From: Actinomycetes bacterium
GTDB taxonomy: Bacteria; Actinomycetota; Acidimicrobiia; Acidimicrobiales; RAAP-2
Reading direction: 5' to 3'
Assembly (NCBI GenBank): GCA_021810205.1
Contig: JAJZJC010000024.1
Span: forward strand, 1 to 41,355
Length of the DNA: 41,355 bases
The notes under the pieces are model-generated. The model did no database searches and was not told the origin of the DNA. It was given only the letters and a program-made list of their open reading frames with translations. Below, piece after piece: positions 15,273-22,885 of this stretch. The stretch's first letter is position 1; each line of letters begins with the position of its first letter. The position numbers were made by a program, and so were the translations under genes.

Positions 15273-16058
15273 TCAGCGCTGGGCACCACCGGCGACGAGC
15301 GCGAGGAGCTCTCGGTGCACCGCTGGATCGGCCCCGCAGACGAGGGTCCGGGTATCGAGCGTCCACGGCATGCCGGCTGCGTCGGTCACGTGCCCGCCTG
15401 CCTCGGTGACGAGCAGCAAACCAGCGGCGCTATGGACCGCACCGGGGCTCTTGAACGAGACGTAGCCTGCGAGCCTGCCGGCGGCCACGTAGGCGAGACC
15501 GAGCGTGGTTGCGAAGCTCCGGATATCCCAACGATCTGCCCGGATCGCCGCCGCGACGGTGTGCGCCGCCGCGTCTCGTGCCGGTCCGGCAGCCGGCCAC
15601 GCCCCGAAGTCCACCACCATGCTCGAGCGTGAGGTCGAGAGCGGCTCGGCGTCGCCGCCACGTACTCGCCACGCGCCCTTGCCGAGCTCCGCGACCAGCA
15701 CGTCGCCGTTGGAACCGTCACCGACCACCGAGACGGCGACCCGTCCCGCTTCGACCATCGCGGTGTTGACCGCGTACAGCGGAATGCCCGACGCGAAGTT
15801 CCGGGTGCCGCAGATCGGGTCGACGAGCCAGTAGGAGGCGTCGACCGGCACCTCTCCCCCACGCTCCTCGCCGACGACCGGCATGGCGATGTCACGAGCG
15901 ATCGCGCGGCGCAGCTGGTCCTCCACCGCGACGTCGGTGTCCGTCACCACGTCACGACCGAGCTTCGCGTGGACGCCGCCAGTTCCTCTTGCAGCGAGCT
16001 CGAGAGCGTCGCGGACTAAAGAGATGGCGGCCAACGTCTCGGATCGCAAGTCGGTCAT
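15273..16058 (-). CDS. Inositol monophosphatase family protein with substituted metal-2 ligands
   Basis: A 261-residue IMPase-fold protein. Kept features are VVGEE (E64/E65), D80 of the WLVDPI motif and the GTRNF loop. The usual DPIDGT reads DPICGT (C83), and the Asp expected in the late W-D-x-x-x-A-G motif is H209 (AVHSAAGLLLVTEAGG). In the family these two Asp residues hold the second catalytic Mg. C83 is encoded by TGC in the sequence as given. The enzyme may use another metal at that site or may be inactive. Start ATG 16058 fits the family N-terminus; an upstream extension is not conserved. Not in an obvious operon with serA (14-bp-plus gap, same strand). Confidence 0.82.
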   Translation of the reverse strand: MTDLRSETLAAISLVRDALELAARGTGGVHAKLGRDVVTDTDVAVEDQLRRAIARDIAMPVVGEERGGEVPVDASYWLVDPICGTRNFASGIPLYAVNTAMVEAGRVAVSVVGDGSNGDVLVAELGKGAWRVRGGDAEPLSTSRSSMVVDFGAWPAAGPARDAAAHTVAAAIRADRWDIRSFATTLGLAYVAAGRLAGYVSFKSPGAVHSAAGLLLVTEAGGHVTDAAGMPWTLDTRTLVCGADPAVHRELLALVAGGAQR

Positions 16059-16231
16059 GACGCCATCTTTGTCTCCGAGCCGGGTTCCGCTCACCTCCGT
16101 GCTCCGAGCCTCGATCTCCACCAGCCGGTGGAAGGGCTCGAAGACGCTCGGCAGCTCATCTGGAGGAGCCCCGACGCGTCGGTGCGCTCGCGATCCCTGC
16201 GATGACCCGGTCGGCAAGCGGCAGGCCCCTA

Positions 16232-17476
16232 TCAGCCCCCTGGCCCGACCACCCGCAGGCGCACGGTCACCTCGAGACCTTCGAGGCTCTTCAAGAGATC
16301 CTCGGGAGGGGGTCCGGCGATATCACTGATGACGTATCCGATGTCACCCCTGGTGGCGAGCAGCTCCCCTTCCACGTTCAGGCCGTGCTCAGCGATGAGC
16401 GCGCTGATCTCGGCAAGGACGCCCGGCACGTTGCGGTGCACGTACAGCAGACGCCATGCACCGGTCGGCGCCTGCGGGTCGAGGGGCGGCAGGTTCACGC
16501 TGAGCGAGGTAGTGCCCTGCCCGACGTAACGCAACAGCTTGCCCGCGACGAAGTTGCCGATGTCCTGCTGGGCTTCTTCGGTGGACCCACCGACGTGGGG
16601 CGTGAGGATGACGTTCGGCAGTCCCTGCAGCTCCGAGACGAACGGCTCGCCCCTGCTCGCGGGCTCGTGGGGGAAGACGTCGACAGCGGCGCCGGCCAGA
16701 TGCCCCGAGACGAGATGCGCGCGGAGCGCCTTGTGGTCGACCACGAAGCCTCGGCTCAGGTTCAAAAAGAGGCTCCCTCGCCGCATACGCGAGAACTCCG
16801 CCTCACCGAACATCTGACGGTTTGCCGGTCTCCCGTCGACGTGCAGGGTCACGATGTCGGCCGCTTCGAGCACCTCTTCGAGGCTGCTGCACGGGTGGGC
16901 GTTGCCGAGCGCCAGCTTGTCGGCGGTGTCGTAGAACCACACGCTCATCCCGAGGGTCTCGGCCAGGACCGAGAGCTGGCTTCCGATGTTGCCATAGCCC
17001 ACGATGCCCAAGCGCCGGCCACGGATCTCGTGGCTGCCCGCCGCGGACTTGTCCCACACCCCGGCGTGCATCTTGCTGCTCTTGTCGGTGAGCCGTCTCG
17101 TGAGGGCGATCATCTCCGCGATCGCGAGCTCGACGACGCTTCGCGTGTTCGAGAACGGCGCGTTGAACACCGCGATGCCCCGGCGCGACGCCGCGGCGAG
17201 GTCGATCTGGTTCGTGCCGATGCAGAACGCCCCGATGGCGAGGAGGTGGGGCGCCGAGTCCAGCACGCGCTCGGTGATATGGGTGCGCGACCGGATGCCG
17301 ACGACATCCACGTCCGCCAAGCGTTCCTGGAGCTCCGCCTCGTCGAGGGCGTGGTCGACCGTCTCGACCTCGAACCCGGCGGCGCCGAGCACCGCTGACG
17401 CGTCAGGGTGGACGTTCTCGACAAGGAGGGCGCGCCACGGACGGTGGCGTGGCGTCTCATTCGACGAGGCGGTCAT
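16232..17476 (-). CDS. serA: D-3-phosphoglycerate dehydrogenase
   Basis: A 414-residue protein of the E. coli SerA type. It oxidises 3-phosphoglycerate in the first step of serine synthesis and can reduce 2-oxoglutarate to D-2-hydroxyglutarate. NAD-binding motif GIVGYGNIGSQ (157-167); catalytic R242 (LNLSRGFVVD), E271 and H294 (TPHVGGSTEEAQQ), nearly the same numbers as in E. coli. A C-terminal ACT domain (about 343-414) suggests serine feedback. ATG 17476 overlaps the stop of the upstream D2HGDH-like gene (ATGA), so the two are translationally coupled. Confidence 0.93.
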   Translation of the reverse strand: MTASSNETPRHRPWRALLVENVHPDASAVLGAAGFEVETVDHALDEAELQERLADVDVVGIRSRTHITERVLDSAPHLLAIGAFCIGTNQIDLAAASRRGIAVFNAPFSNTRSVVELAIAEMIALTRRLTDKSSKMHAGVWDKSAAGSHEIRGRRLGIVGYGNIGSQLSVLAETLGMSVWFYDTADKLALGNAHPCSSLEEVLEAADIVTLHVDGRPANRQMFGEAEFSRMRRGSLFLNLSRGFVVDHKALRAHLVSGHLAGAAVDVFPHEPASRGEPFVSELQGLPNVILTPHVGGSTEEAQQDIGNFVAGKLLRYVGQGTTSLSVNLPPLDPQAPTGAWRLLYVHRNVPGVLAEISALIAEHGLNVEGELLATRGDIGYVISDIAGPPPEDLLKSLEGLEVTVRLRVVGPGG

Positions 17477-18996
17477 CGGTCGTGCTCCTCTCCATCTACT
17501 CCATCTACGGGTGTGTCGCGCTCTCCCACGGCTGGATCGGGGTCCGTGAACAGCACGCCGGGGTTCAGCAGTCCATCGGGGTCCAGTGCGCGCTTCAGCG
17601 CCCGCATCGCCGCGAGCTCCGCTCGGGTGCGAGAAAGCCCGAGCCACGCGACCTTCGCGCGCCCGACACCGTGCTCGGCGCTGATGCTGCCACCGAGGTG
17701 CGCGACCAGCTCGAGGACCGTGCCGTCGACGGTCTCGTCCTCGGGGGGTGGTCCGACCACGTTCACGTGCAGGTTGCCGTCGCCCACGTGGCCGAACAGG
17801 ACGACAGTGGCACCCGGCCACACCTGCTCCACTGCATTGCGCACGGCGGGGACGAATTCGGCGAGCGCACCGATCGGAAGGGTCACGTCCATCTTGTGCG
17901 GCACACCCGCCCCCGAGATCGCCTCGGTATGGCGCTCCCGGTACGCCCACAGACGCGCGATGCCCGCCTCGTCGCCCGCCAGCGCGGTCACCTCGTCGTC
18001 GACGCCCGCGGCGGCCAGGGCGGCCGCCAGCTCCTCGAGGGCGTCGCGATGCGCCTCTACCTCGACGAGCAGATAGGCGGCACGCCGTTGGCTGAACGGT
18101 GGCTCCATCCCCGCGTGGCGGCAGACGAGCTCGAGGCCGTCGTCGTAGAAGAGCTCTGCCGCGCTCAGACCGTCGGCGTGCCCCCGGATCTCGGCAGTCA
18201 GCGCGACGGCTGCCGCAGTGGAGTCGACACCCACCACGGCGACGGCACGCTCGGGCCGGCGAGGCACGAGACGGAGGCGGACTGCGGTGATGACCCCGAG
18301 GGTGCCCTCGCTCCCGACGAGAAGCTGAGGCCAGTCGTACCCGGTGTTGTCCTTCACCAGGCCCCCCAGGTGGCGCAGGACACTGCCGTCGGCAAGCACC
18401 GCTTCGGCACCCAAGACCTGGCGGCGCATCGTGCCGTAGCGGAGCACGTGGACACCGCCGGCGTTCGTCGCCACCATGCCCCCGATCGTGGCGGACTCCC
18501 TGGCGGCAAGGTCGACGGGGAACATCAGGCCCGCGGCACGCGCCGCCGCATGGACCGCAGCGAGCGTGGCGCCGGCCCCCGCCGTCACCTGCCCAGCATG
18601 GACGTCGACCGGGCCGATCTCTGCCAGCCGGGCGGTGCTGAGCACCACGGGGTGAACCGTGGCGTCCGACGGCGGCACGGACGCGCCGACCAGACCGGTG
18701 TTCCCCCCCTGGACCACCACGGGGACTCGGGCGTCGTGGCAGGCACGGAGCACCTCGGCAACCTCTCGCGTGGTCCCTGGCCGCACCACGAGCGCGGCCG
18801 GCCCGCAGAAGCGACGCGTCCAGTCCGTCGTGTACCCGCCGACGACGTCGGGATCGGTGAGCACGTGCGCGACGCCGACCACCGCGCCAAGCCGGGCGGC
18901 GAGTGGCGCGCCGGCGTCGCTCGGCGAGGAGGCTGGCGAGCTCGTGGCACGAGGGCCGGGCGTCGTCGTCGACGCTGAGGTGCTGGGGGGGGCCAT
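17473..18996 (-). CDS. FAD-linked oxidase, D-2-hydroxyglutarate dehydrogenase-like
   Basis: A 507-residue flavoprotein of the VAO/GlcD family. The FAD-binding domain has VVQGGNTGLVGASVP, then NAGGVHVLRYGTMRRQ and KDNTGYDWPQLLVGSEGTLG; the C-terminal domain has metal-site motif FGHVGDGNLHVNV and GSISAEHGVG. These segments match D-2-hydroxyglutarate dehydrogenases more closely than glycolate oxidase GlcD; D-lactate dehydrogenase is the other option. It overlaps serA by 4 bp. ATG 18996 has TACCGT 9 nt upstream and an SD too close to work normally. The C-terminal VDGVDG comes from a 9-bp duplication (17491-17508). Confidence 0.85.
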   Translation of the reverse strand: MAPPSTSASTTTPGPRATSSPASSPSDAGAPLAARLGAVVGVAHVLTDPDVVGGYTTDWTRRFCGPAALVVRPGTTREVAEVLRACHDARVPVVVQGGNTGLVGASVPPSDATVHPVVLSTARLAEIGPVDVHAGQVTAGAGATLAAVHAAARAAGLMFPVDLAARESATIGGMVATNAGGVHVLRYGTMRRQVLGAEAVLADGSVLRHLGGLVKDNTGYDWPQLLVGSEGTLGVITAVRLRLVPRRPERAVAVVGVDSTAAAVALTAEIRGHADGLSAAELFYDDGLELVCRHAGMEPPFSQRRAAYLLVEVEAHRDALEELAAALAAAGVDDEVTALAGDEAGIARLWAYRERHTEAISGAGVPHKMDVTLPIGALAEFVPAVRNAVEQVWPGATVVLFGHVGDGNLHVNVVGPPPEDETVDGTVLELVAHLGGSISAEHGVGRAKVAWLGLSRTRAELAAMRALKRALDPDGLLNPGVLFTDPDPAVGERDTPVDGVDGEEHDR

Positions 18997-19005
18997 GCCT
19001 CCTTC

Positions 19006-19011
19006 ACGGTA
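19006..19011 (-). promoter_or_regulatory. -10 box of the D2HGDH-serA operon
   Basis: TACCGT on the minus strand fits TAnnnT and lies 9 nt before ATG 18996, so the transcript would have a leader of at most a few bases. Confidence 0.4.
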
Positions 19012-19139
19012 CCGGAGGACGAGAAGGGGGCTCGGACCACCTCGGCGGGCTCGCGACGCGAGCATCGGGCCGGGGCCTGTGCACCAGCGAAGCTCGTGTC
19101 CCCGGGCGGGCCGGTGACCACGGTCGCTTGCCCGTCGAG

Positions 19140-19217
19140 GTCAGCAGGAGCAGAGGTCAGCGGGAGCAGAGGTCAGCAGGAGCAGAGGTCAGCAGGAGCA
19201 GAGGTCAGCAGGAGTAG
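19140..19217. repeat. 16-bp tandem repeat, 4.9 copies, spanning the stop codon of the secreted GH25-like gene
   Basis: Units GTCAGCAGGAGCAGAG begin at 19140, 19156, 19172, 19188 and 19204. On the minus strand the unit reads as the last codons TCC TGC and stop TGA of the GH25-like gene plus CCTC, so the gene end has been copied downstream several times. The flank up to 18997 (about 140 bp) holds no recognised feature apart from the D2HGDH -10 box. Confidence 0.95.
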
Positions 19218-20974
19218 TCGAAGTCGAAGTTTGTGCCGCTCGGGCCGCTCGCGTACTGCACGATGCTGACCGGGCCCGGCGGGAGGCTGTCGCCCAACCC
19301 CGCGGCGACCGACCGTGCATCGCTGCACTTGGTGGCCGGTGTCGGCCCCCCCCACCACGCCGGGAACAGCGGCGCGTCAGCCGGGCCGTAGCTGCCGACG
19401 ATGCCGCTCCACCCCGAAAGGGAGAAGTAGAACCCAACCGACGAGATGCCCATGGCGTGGAGCGCCGCGTACGCGCCGGCGACGGCCGAGCGGTTCGAAG
19501 ACGATGTGGCGCTCCATTGGCCGTCGCTCTCCACGTCGAGCCACCACGGGACGTTCGCCGTCGAGCCGATCGAGCTGCTCGCCAGCTGGTAGGCATGCAC
19601 CGCTGCGCCGTAGCCGAAGTTGCACGCCGCAGGTGTCGGAGCTGTGGGATTGCTTGTGCAACCGGGCTCAGGTGTCGAGGACTTGCCGTACGAGAGGAAC
19701 ATGTACAGGTTCAGTCCCGACCCCGCCCAAGAGACCTCCTGTGTGAAGCACGGGTTCTTCGAGCCGTAGGACCACCCGGACACCTCGACGATGCCGATGG
19801 TGTGCGCACCGGACGGCAGCCCGCCGCACTGGTAGCCCGACACGTCGTAGCCGTAGCTGCCCGCCGGGTACGAGACGGCACCGCCGAAGAGCGGTGGTGT
19901 CGTGCGCTGGCCGGTGCCTATCGCCGTCGCGATCGCCACGATCGGCGATGTCACCCCGACCGCCGATCCCCAGCTCTGGGCAGCGCCGAAGTTGCTCACT
20001 GTGCCGGCCGCCGACGCGAGCCAGTAGCCGGTGCCTGTGAAGGTGGGGGACATACCGACGATTGTCCCGGCGTTCGGGTCTGTGCCGAGCGATCCGTAGA
20101 ACTCGCGTGTGCCACCGAAGGTGAAGATGCCGCCGTCGGACGCGACCATCCAATACCCGTGACCTGTCGCCGTCGCGGCCATGCCCACGATCGGCTTGTT
20201 GAGGGGCGTCCCGCCCATGGAGCCGTAGAAGCGGTCCTTGCCGAAGGTGAAGATGCCGCCGTCTGAGGCGACCTCCCAGTAGCCACCGCCTGTGGGCATG
20301 ACCGCCATCCCCACCACCGGCTTGTTGAGCGGCGTCCCGCCCATCGACCCCAAGAACTGGGCGGTCCCGAAGGTGAAGATGCCGCCGTCCGAGGCGACCT
20401 CGTAGTAGCCATTGCCTGTCGGGGTGGCCGCCATCCCGACGATCGGCATGTTCAGCGGATGGCCGCCCATGGAGCCCAGGTACGGCGCTGTGCCGAAGGT
20501 GAAGATGCCGCCGTCGGACGCGACGAGCCAGTACCCCTTGCCTGTGGGCAGCGCGGCCATCCCGACGATCGGCTTGTTCAGCGGATGGCCGTACATCGAG
20601 CCGAAATTCGGCGCCCCGCCGAAGTTGTAGACCGCGCCGTCGGCGGCGGCCATCCAGTAGGCGTTGTCGTTCACCGCAATGGCCGCAGCCGCCGTCATCC
20701 CCGTCGTTGGAGCCCCCGGTGCGGGGACCGTCGCTGTCGTCGCCGTGCTCGTGGACGTACCGGCTGGCACCGATCCCGACGAGGCGCCTGTGGACGTCGC
20801 GGCTGGTGTGGGCGCCCCTGCGGTAGTCGTCGTCGTGCTCGAGGCGCTCGCGGGGGGAGCCGTCGCTGTCGTCGCACCGGCCACACCCCCGAGCGGTGGG
20901 CTCGAAAGCGCGAAGATGACACCCAGGCTGAGCACCGGTACGGGCAGGATCCACCGCGTCCGTCGGGCGCGCAT
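19205..20974 (-). CDS. Secreted protein: six propeller-like repeats and a GH25-like (lysozyme-type) domain
   Basis: A 589-residue exported protein. Residues 1-35 form a signal peptide (basic RARRTR, then a hydrophobic core ending near AGA); a Ser/Thr/Ala/Pro-rich linker follows to about 95. Six repeats of about 41 residues come next, with core GYWMVASDGGIFTFG and GSMGGTPLNKPIVGMA; they probably form a beta-propeller. The C-terminal domain starts GYDVSGYQCGG, has WWLDVESDGQW and ends NFDFDYSC, as in GH25/DUF1906 muramidase-like folds. A role in cell-wall binding or cleavage is inferred. ATG 20974 fits the signal peptide; ATG 21019 is possible. The stop codon is part of a tandem array. Confidence 0.8.
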   Translation of the reverse strand: MRARRTRWILPVPVLSLGVIFALSSPPLGGVAGATTATAPPASASSTTTTTAGAPTPAATSTGASSGSVPAGTSTSTATTATVPAPGAPTTGMTAAAAIAVNDNAYWMAAADGAVYNFGGAPNFGSMYGHPLNKPIVGMAALPTGKGYWLVASDGGIFTFGTAPYLGSMGGHPLNMPIVGMAATPTGNGYYEVASDGGIFTFGTAQFLGSMGGTPLNKPVVGMAVMPTGGGYWEVASDGGIFTFGKDRFYGSMGGTPLNKPIVGMAATATGHGYWMVASDGGIFTFGGTREFYGSLGTDPNAGTIVGMSPTFTGTGYWLASAAGTVSNFGAAQSWGSAVGVTSPIVAIATAIGTGQRTTPPLFGGAVSYPAGSYGYDVSGYQCGGLPSGAHTIGIVEVSGWSYGSKNPCFTQEVSWAGSGLNLYMFLSYGKSSTPEPGCTSNPTAPTPAACNFGYGAAVHAYQLASSSIGSTANVPWWLDVESDGQWSATSSSNRSAVAGAYAALHAMGISSVGFYFSLSGWSGIVGSYGPADAPLFPAWWGGPTPATKCSDARSVAAGLGDSLPPGPVSIVQYASGPSGTNFDFDYSC

Positions 20975-21065
20975 GTTTTGTTGTTGACGGCGACGGGTAG
21001 AACGGTTACCGGATTGCATCCTGACAAGATGCAGGCAGTCCGCAGCGAAATCAAGCGTTGGGCAC

Positions 21066-21091
21066 AAATCTGTCCCTATGCAGGGAGATTT
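21066..21091 (-). promoter_or_regulatory. Leader hairpin upstream of the secreted GH25-like gene
   Basis: AAATCT(gt)CCCT-atgc-AGGGAGATTT forms a 10-bp stem with one 2-nt bulge. It lies about 92 bp upstream of ATG 20974 in the AT-richer 21,000-21,150 stretch. It could be a 5' UTR control element or part of an upstream terminator. It does not match the c-di-AMP riboswitch consensus as far as can be seen by eye. Confidence 0.45.
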
Positions 21092-21113
21092 CTGCACAAT
21101 ACATGCGACAGTT

Positions 21114-21149
21114 CACGCGCGGTTGGATTGCCGCGGCGTGTCACTTTTT
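21114..21149 (+). terminator. Hairpin followed by T-run in the plus direction
   Basis: CACGCGCGG and CCGC-g-GCGTG (21114-21140) form a 9-bp stem with one bulge, followed by TTTTT at 21145-21149. It reads as an intrinsic terminator on the plus strand, where no gene runs into it; it could limit antisense transcription into pheA. Confidence 0.4.
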
Positions 21150-21167
21150 GCCCAATAGGGGTTGCCG

Positions 21168-22100
21168 TCAGCCGATCTGGGCGCGTAGCCCGGCGAGCCA
21201 GCGCTCGGCTTCCCGCCACGCATCGTTCGCTTCACGCCGCCGCTCGTGGGCGAGCGCCCCCGCCGCGGGGTACGAACCGAGGAACTTCACCTCGGCGAGA
21301 CCCGCCCGCAGGTCGCGCAGGCAGTCGGCGACCACCTCGTCAGCGAGATGCCCGTCGAGATCGATCGCGAAGCAGTACTCGCCGAGTCCCTGCTTGGTCG
21401 GGCGCGACTCGAGCCGGGTGAGGTTGATGTTGCGAGCGGCGAACTGACCGAGGATCCCGTGGAGGCTCCCGGGGCGGTCAGCGTGCTGGAAGCAGACGAT
21501 GCTGGTGCGGTCGTGCCCCGTCGGGGCCGGGATCCCGGCCCCGGCCAGCGCGAGGAACCGCGTCTGGTTGCCGGTGAAGTCCTCGACGTCCTCTGCGAGC
21601 AGTGCAAGGCCGTAGAGGTCCGCGGCGAGGCGCGGGGCGATCGCGGCGGTGTGCGGATCGGGATGCTCTCCGAGCATGCGCGCCGCATCGGCCGTCGAGT
21701 TGGCGGCGATCGCCTCGACCCCGGGCAGCGTCGCGGCGACGAAGCGCCGGCACTGCGCCAGCGCGACGGGGTACGAGACGATCCGCCGGATGCTCGCGAG
21801 CGAGGTGCCATGAGGTGCCATGAGGTGCAGGCGGACGTCGAGGACCACCTCACGATGGATGAGCAGGTCGACGTCGAAGATCAGCGCGTCGAGCGTGTCG
21901 CGCACCACGCCGTCGATGGCGTTCTCGATGGGGACGAAGCCGAGGTCCGCCGTCCCGCGGCGCACCGCGTCGAGCACGTCGCCGATGGTCGGGCACGCCA
22001 CGAGCGACGCGGCCGCGTAATCCTCCTGGCTGAGGAGTGCCTCTTCGGTGAACGTCCCGTTCGGGCCGAGGAATGCCACAGTGGACGCGGGAGGAGTCAC
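21168..22100 (-). CDS. pheA: Prephenate dehydratase
   Basis: A 310-residue monofunctional enzyme that turns prephenate into phenylpyruvate for phenylalanine synthesis. The PDT domain (1-185) has VAFLGPNGTFTEEA, VPIENAIDGVV and the catalytic-region motif GNQTRFLAL; the ACT domain (about 195-275) has RPGSLHGILGQFAARNINL and LESRPTK, the site of Phe feedback. The start is GTG 22100, with TATCCT 8 nt upstream and only 23 bp to the divergent larB start. Confidence 0.93.
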   Translation of the reverse strand: MTPPASTVAFLGPNGTFTEEALLSQEDYAAASLVACPTIGDVLDAVRRGTADLGFVPIENAIDGVVRDTLDALIFDVDLLIHREVVLDVRLHLMAPHGTSLASIRRIVSYPVALAQCRRFVAATLPGVEAIAANSTADAARMLGEHPDPHTAAIAPRLAADLYGLALLAEDVEDFTGNQTRFLALAGAGIPAPTGHDRTSIVCFQHADRPGSLHGILGQFAARNINLTRLESRPTKQGLGEYCFAIDLDGHLADEVVADCLRDLRAGLAEVKFLGSYPAAGALAHERRREANDAWREAERWLAGLRAQIG

Positions 22101-22108
22101 GTCCGGGC

Positions 22109-22116
22109 AGGATAGT
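22109..22116. promoter_or_regulatory. Overlapping divergent leaderless -10 boxes of pheA and larB
   Basis: TATCCT on the minus strand (22109-22114) lies 8 nt before pheA GTG 22100. GATAGT on the plus strand (22111-22116) lies 7 nt before larB ATG 22124. The two boxes share four base pairs, so polymerase can use only one at a time. Confidence 0.5.
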
Positions 22117-22123
22117 GACCCGC

Positions 22124-22885
22124 ATGGACGAGCTTCTTCTCCGCCAGCTGCTCACTGACGTCTCGTCGGGGGCGTGCGCCCCCGACGACGCCGTGCGCCG
22201 CCTCCGGCGCTTGCCGTTCGCCGACCTCGGCTTTGCCAGAGTGGACCACCATCGCGCCCTGCGCCAGGGCCTCCCCGAGGCCGTGTACGGGCCGGGCAAG
22301 GCCCCTGCGCACTGCGCGGAGATCGTTGTGGAGCTCTTGGGGGCCTCGCAGGGCCCGGTGATGCTCACCCGGGCCGACGAGGCGCAGGCCGCGGCCGCGT
22401 GCGACGCGGCGGCGGCGGCCGGGTACCCCGCGGCGACCGTGACGCCGACCGGCGCCCTTTCGACGCTGACCTGGCGGCACGCGGCGCCACGATCCGGCCG
22501 CGTGCTCGTCCTCACCGCCGGCACGGCCGACCTCCCCGTCGCGGCCGAGTGCCGCGCCATCCTCGAGGCCTTCGGGTTCGCACCCGCCTTCCTCGCGGAC
22601 TGCGGAGTCGCTGGCGTCCACCGCTTGCTCGCGTCGGCCGACGAGCTCGCCGAAGCCGATGCCGTGGTGGTGGTGGCAGGCATGGAGGGAGCGCTCGCGA
22701 GCCTGGTCGGCGGCATCACGCCTGCACCGGTCGTCGCGGTGCCCACGAGCGTGGGCTACGGCGCGTCGCTCGAGGGCGTGACCGCGCTGCTTGCCATGCT
22801 CGCCTCCTGCGCGGCGGGGATCACCGTCGTGGGCATCGACAACGGCTTCGGCGCCGCATGCGCGGTGGTGAGGATGCTGCGGTGA
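22124..22885 (+). CDS. larB: Nickel-pincer cofactor biosynthesis protein LarB
   Basis: A 253-residue LarB. In the known pathway LarB carboxylates and hydrolyses nicotinic acid adenine dinucleotide to P2CMN, the first precursor of the nickel-pincer nucleotide. Recognisable segments are the N-terminal VDHHRALRQGLPEAVYGPGK and the PurE-like C-terminal domain (RVLVLTAGTADLPVAAE; GVAGVHR; GMEGALASLVGG; PTSVGYGASLEG). ATG 22124 matches the family start. It overlaps larC by 4 bp (GTGA), so the two are co-translated. Confidence 0.93.
   Translation: MDELLLRQLLTDVSSGACAPDDAVRRLRRLPFADLGFARVDHHRALRQGLPEAVYGPGKAPAHCAEIVVELLGASQGPVMLTRADEAQAAAACDAAAAAGYPAATVTPTGALSTLTWRHAAPRSGRVLVLTAGTADLPVAAECRAILEAFGFAPAFLADCGVAGVHRLLASADELAEADAVVVVAGMEGALASLVGGITPAPVVAVPTSVGYGASLEGVTALLAMLASCAAGITVVGIDNGFGAACAVVRMLR

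Noticed and set aside
21114-21149. pheA terminator
   Set aside because: The T-run follows the stem only on the plus strand, whereas pheA is on the minus strand, so it is not a normal terminator for it.
21789-21813. 10-bp repeat GAGGTGCCAT inside pheA
   Set aside because: The protein length and alignment around it are normal for prephenate dehydratase; the repeat reflects codon choice.
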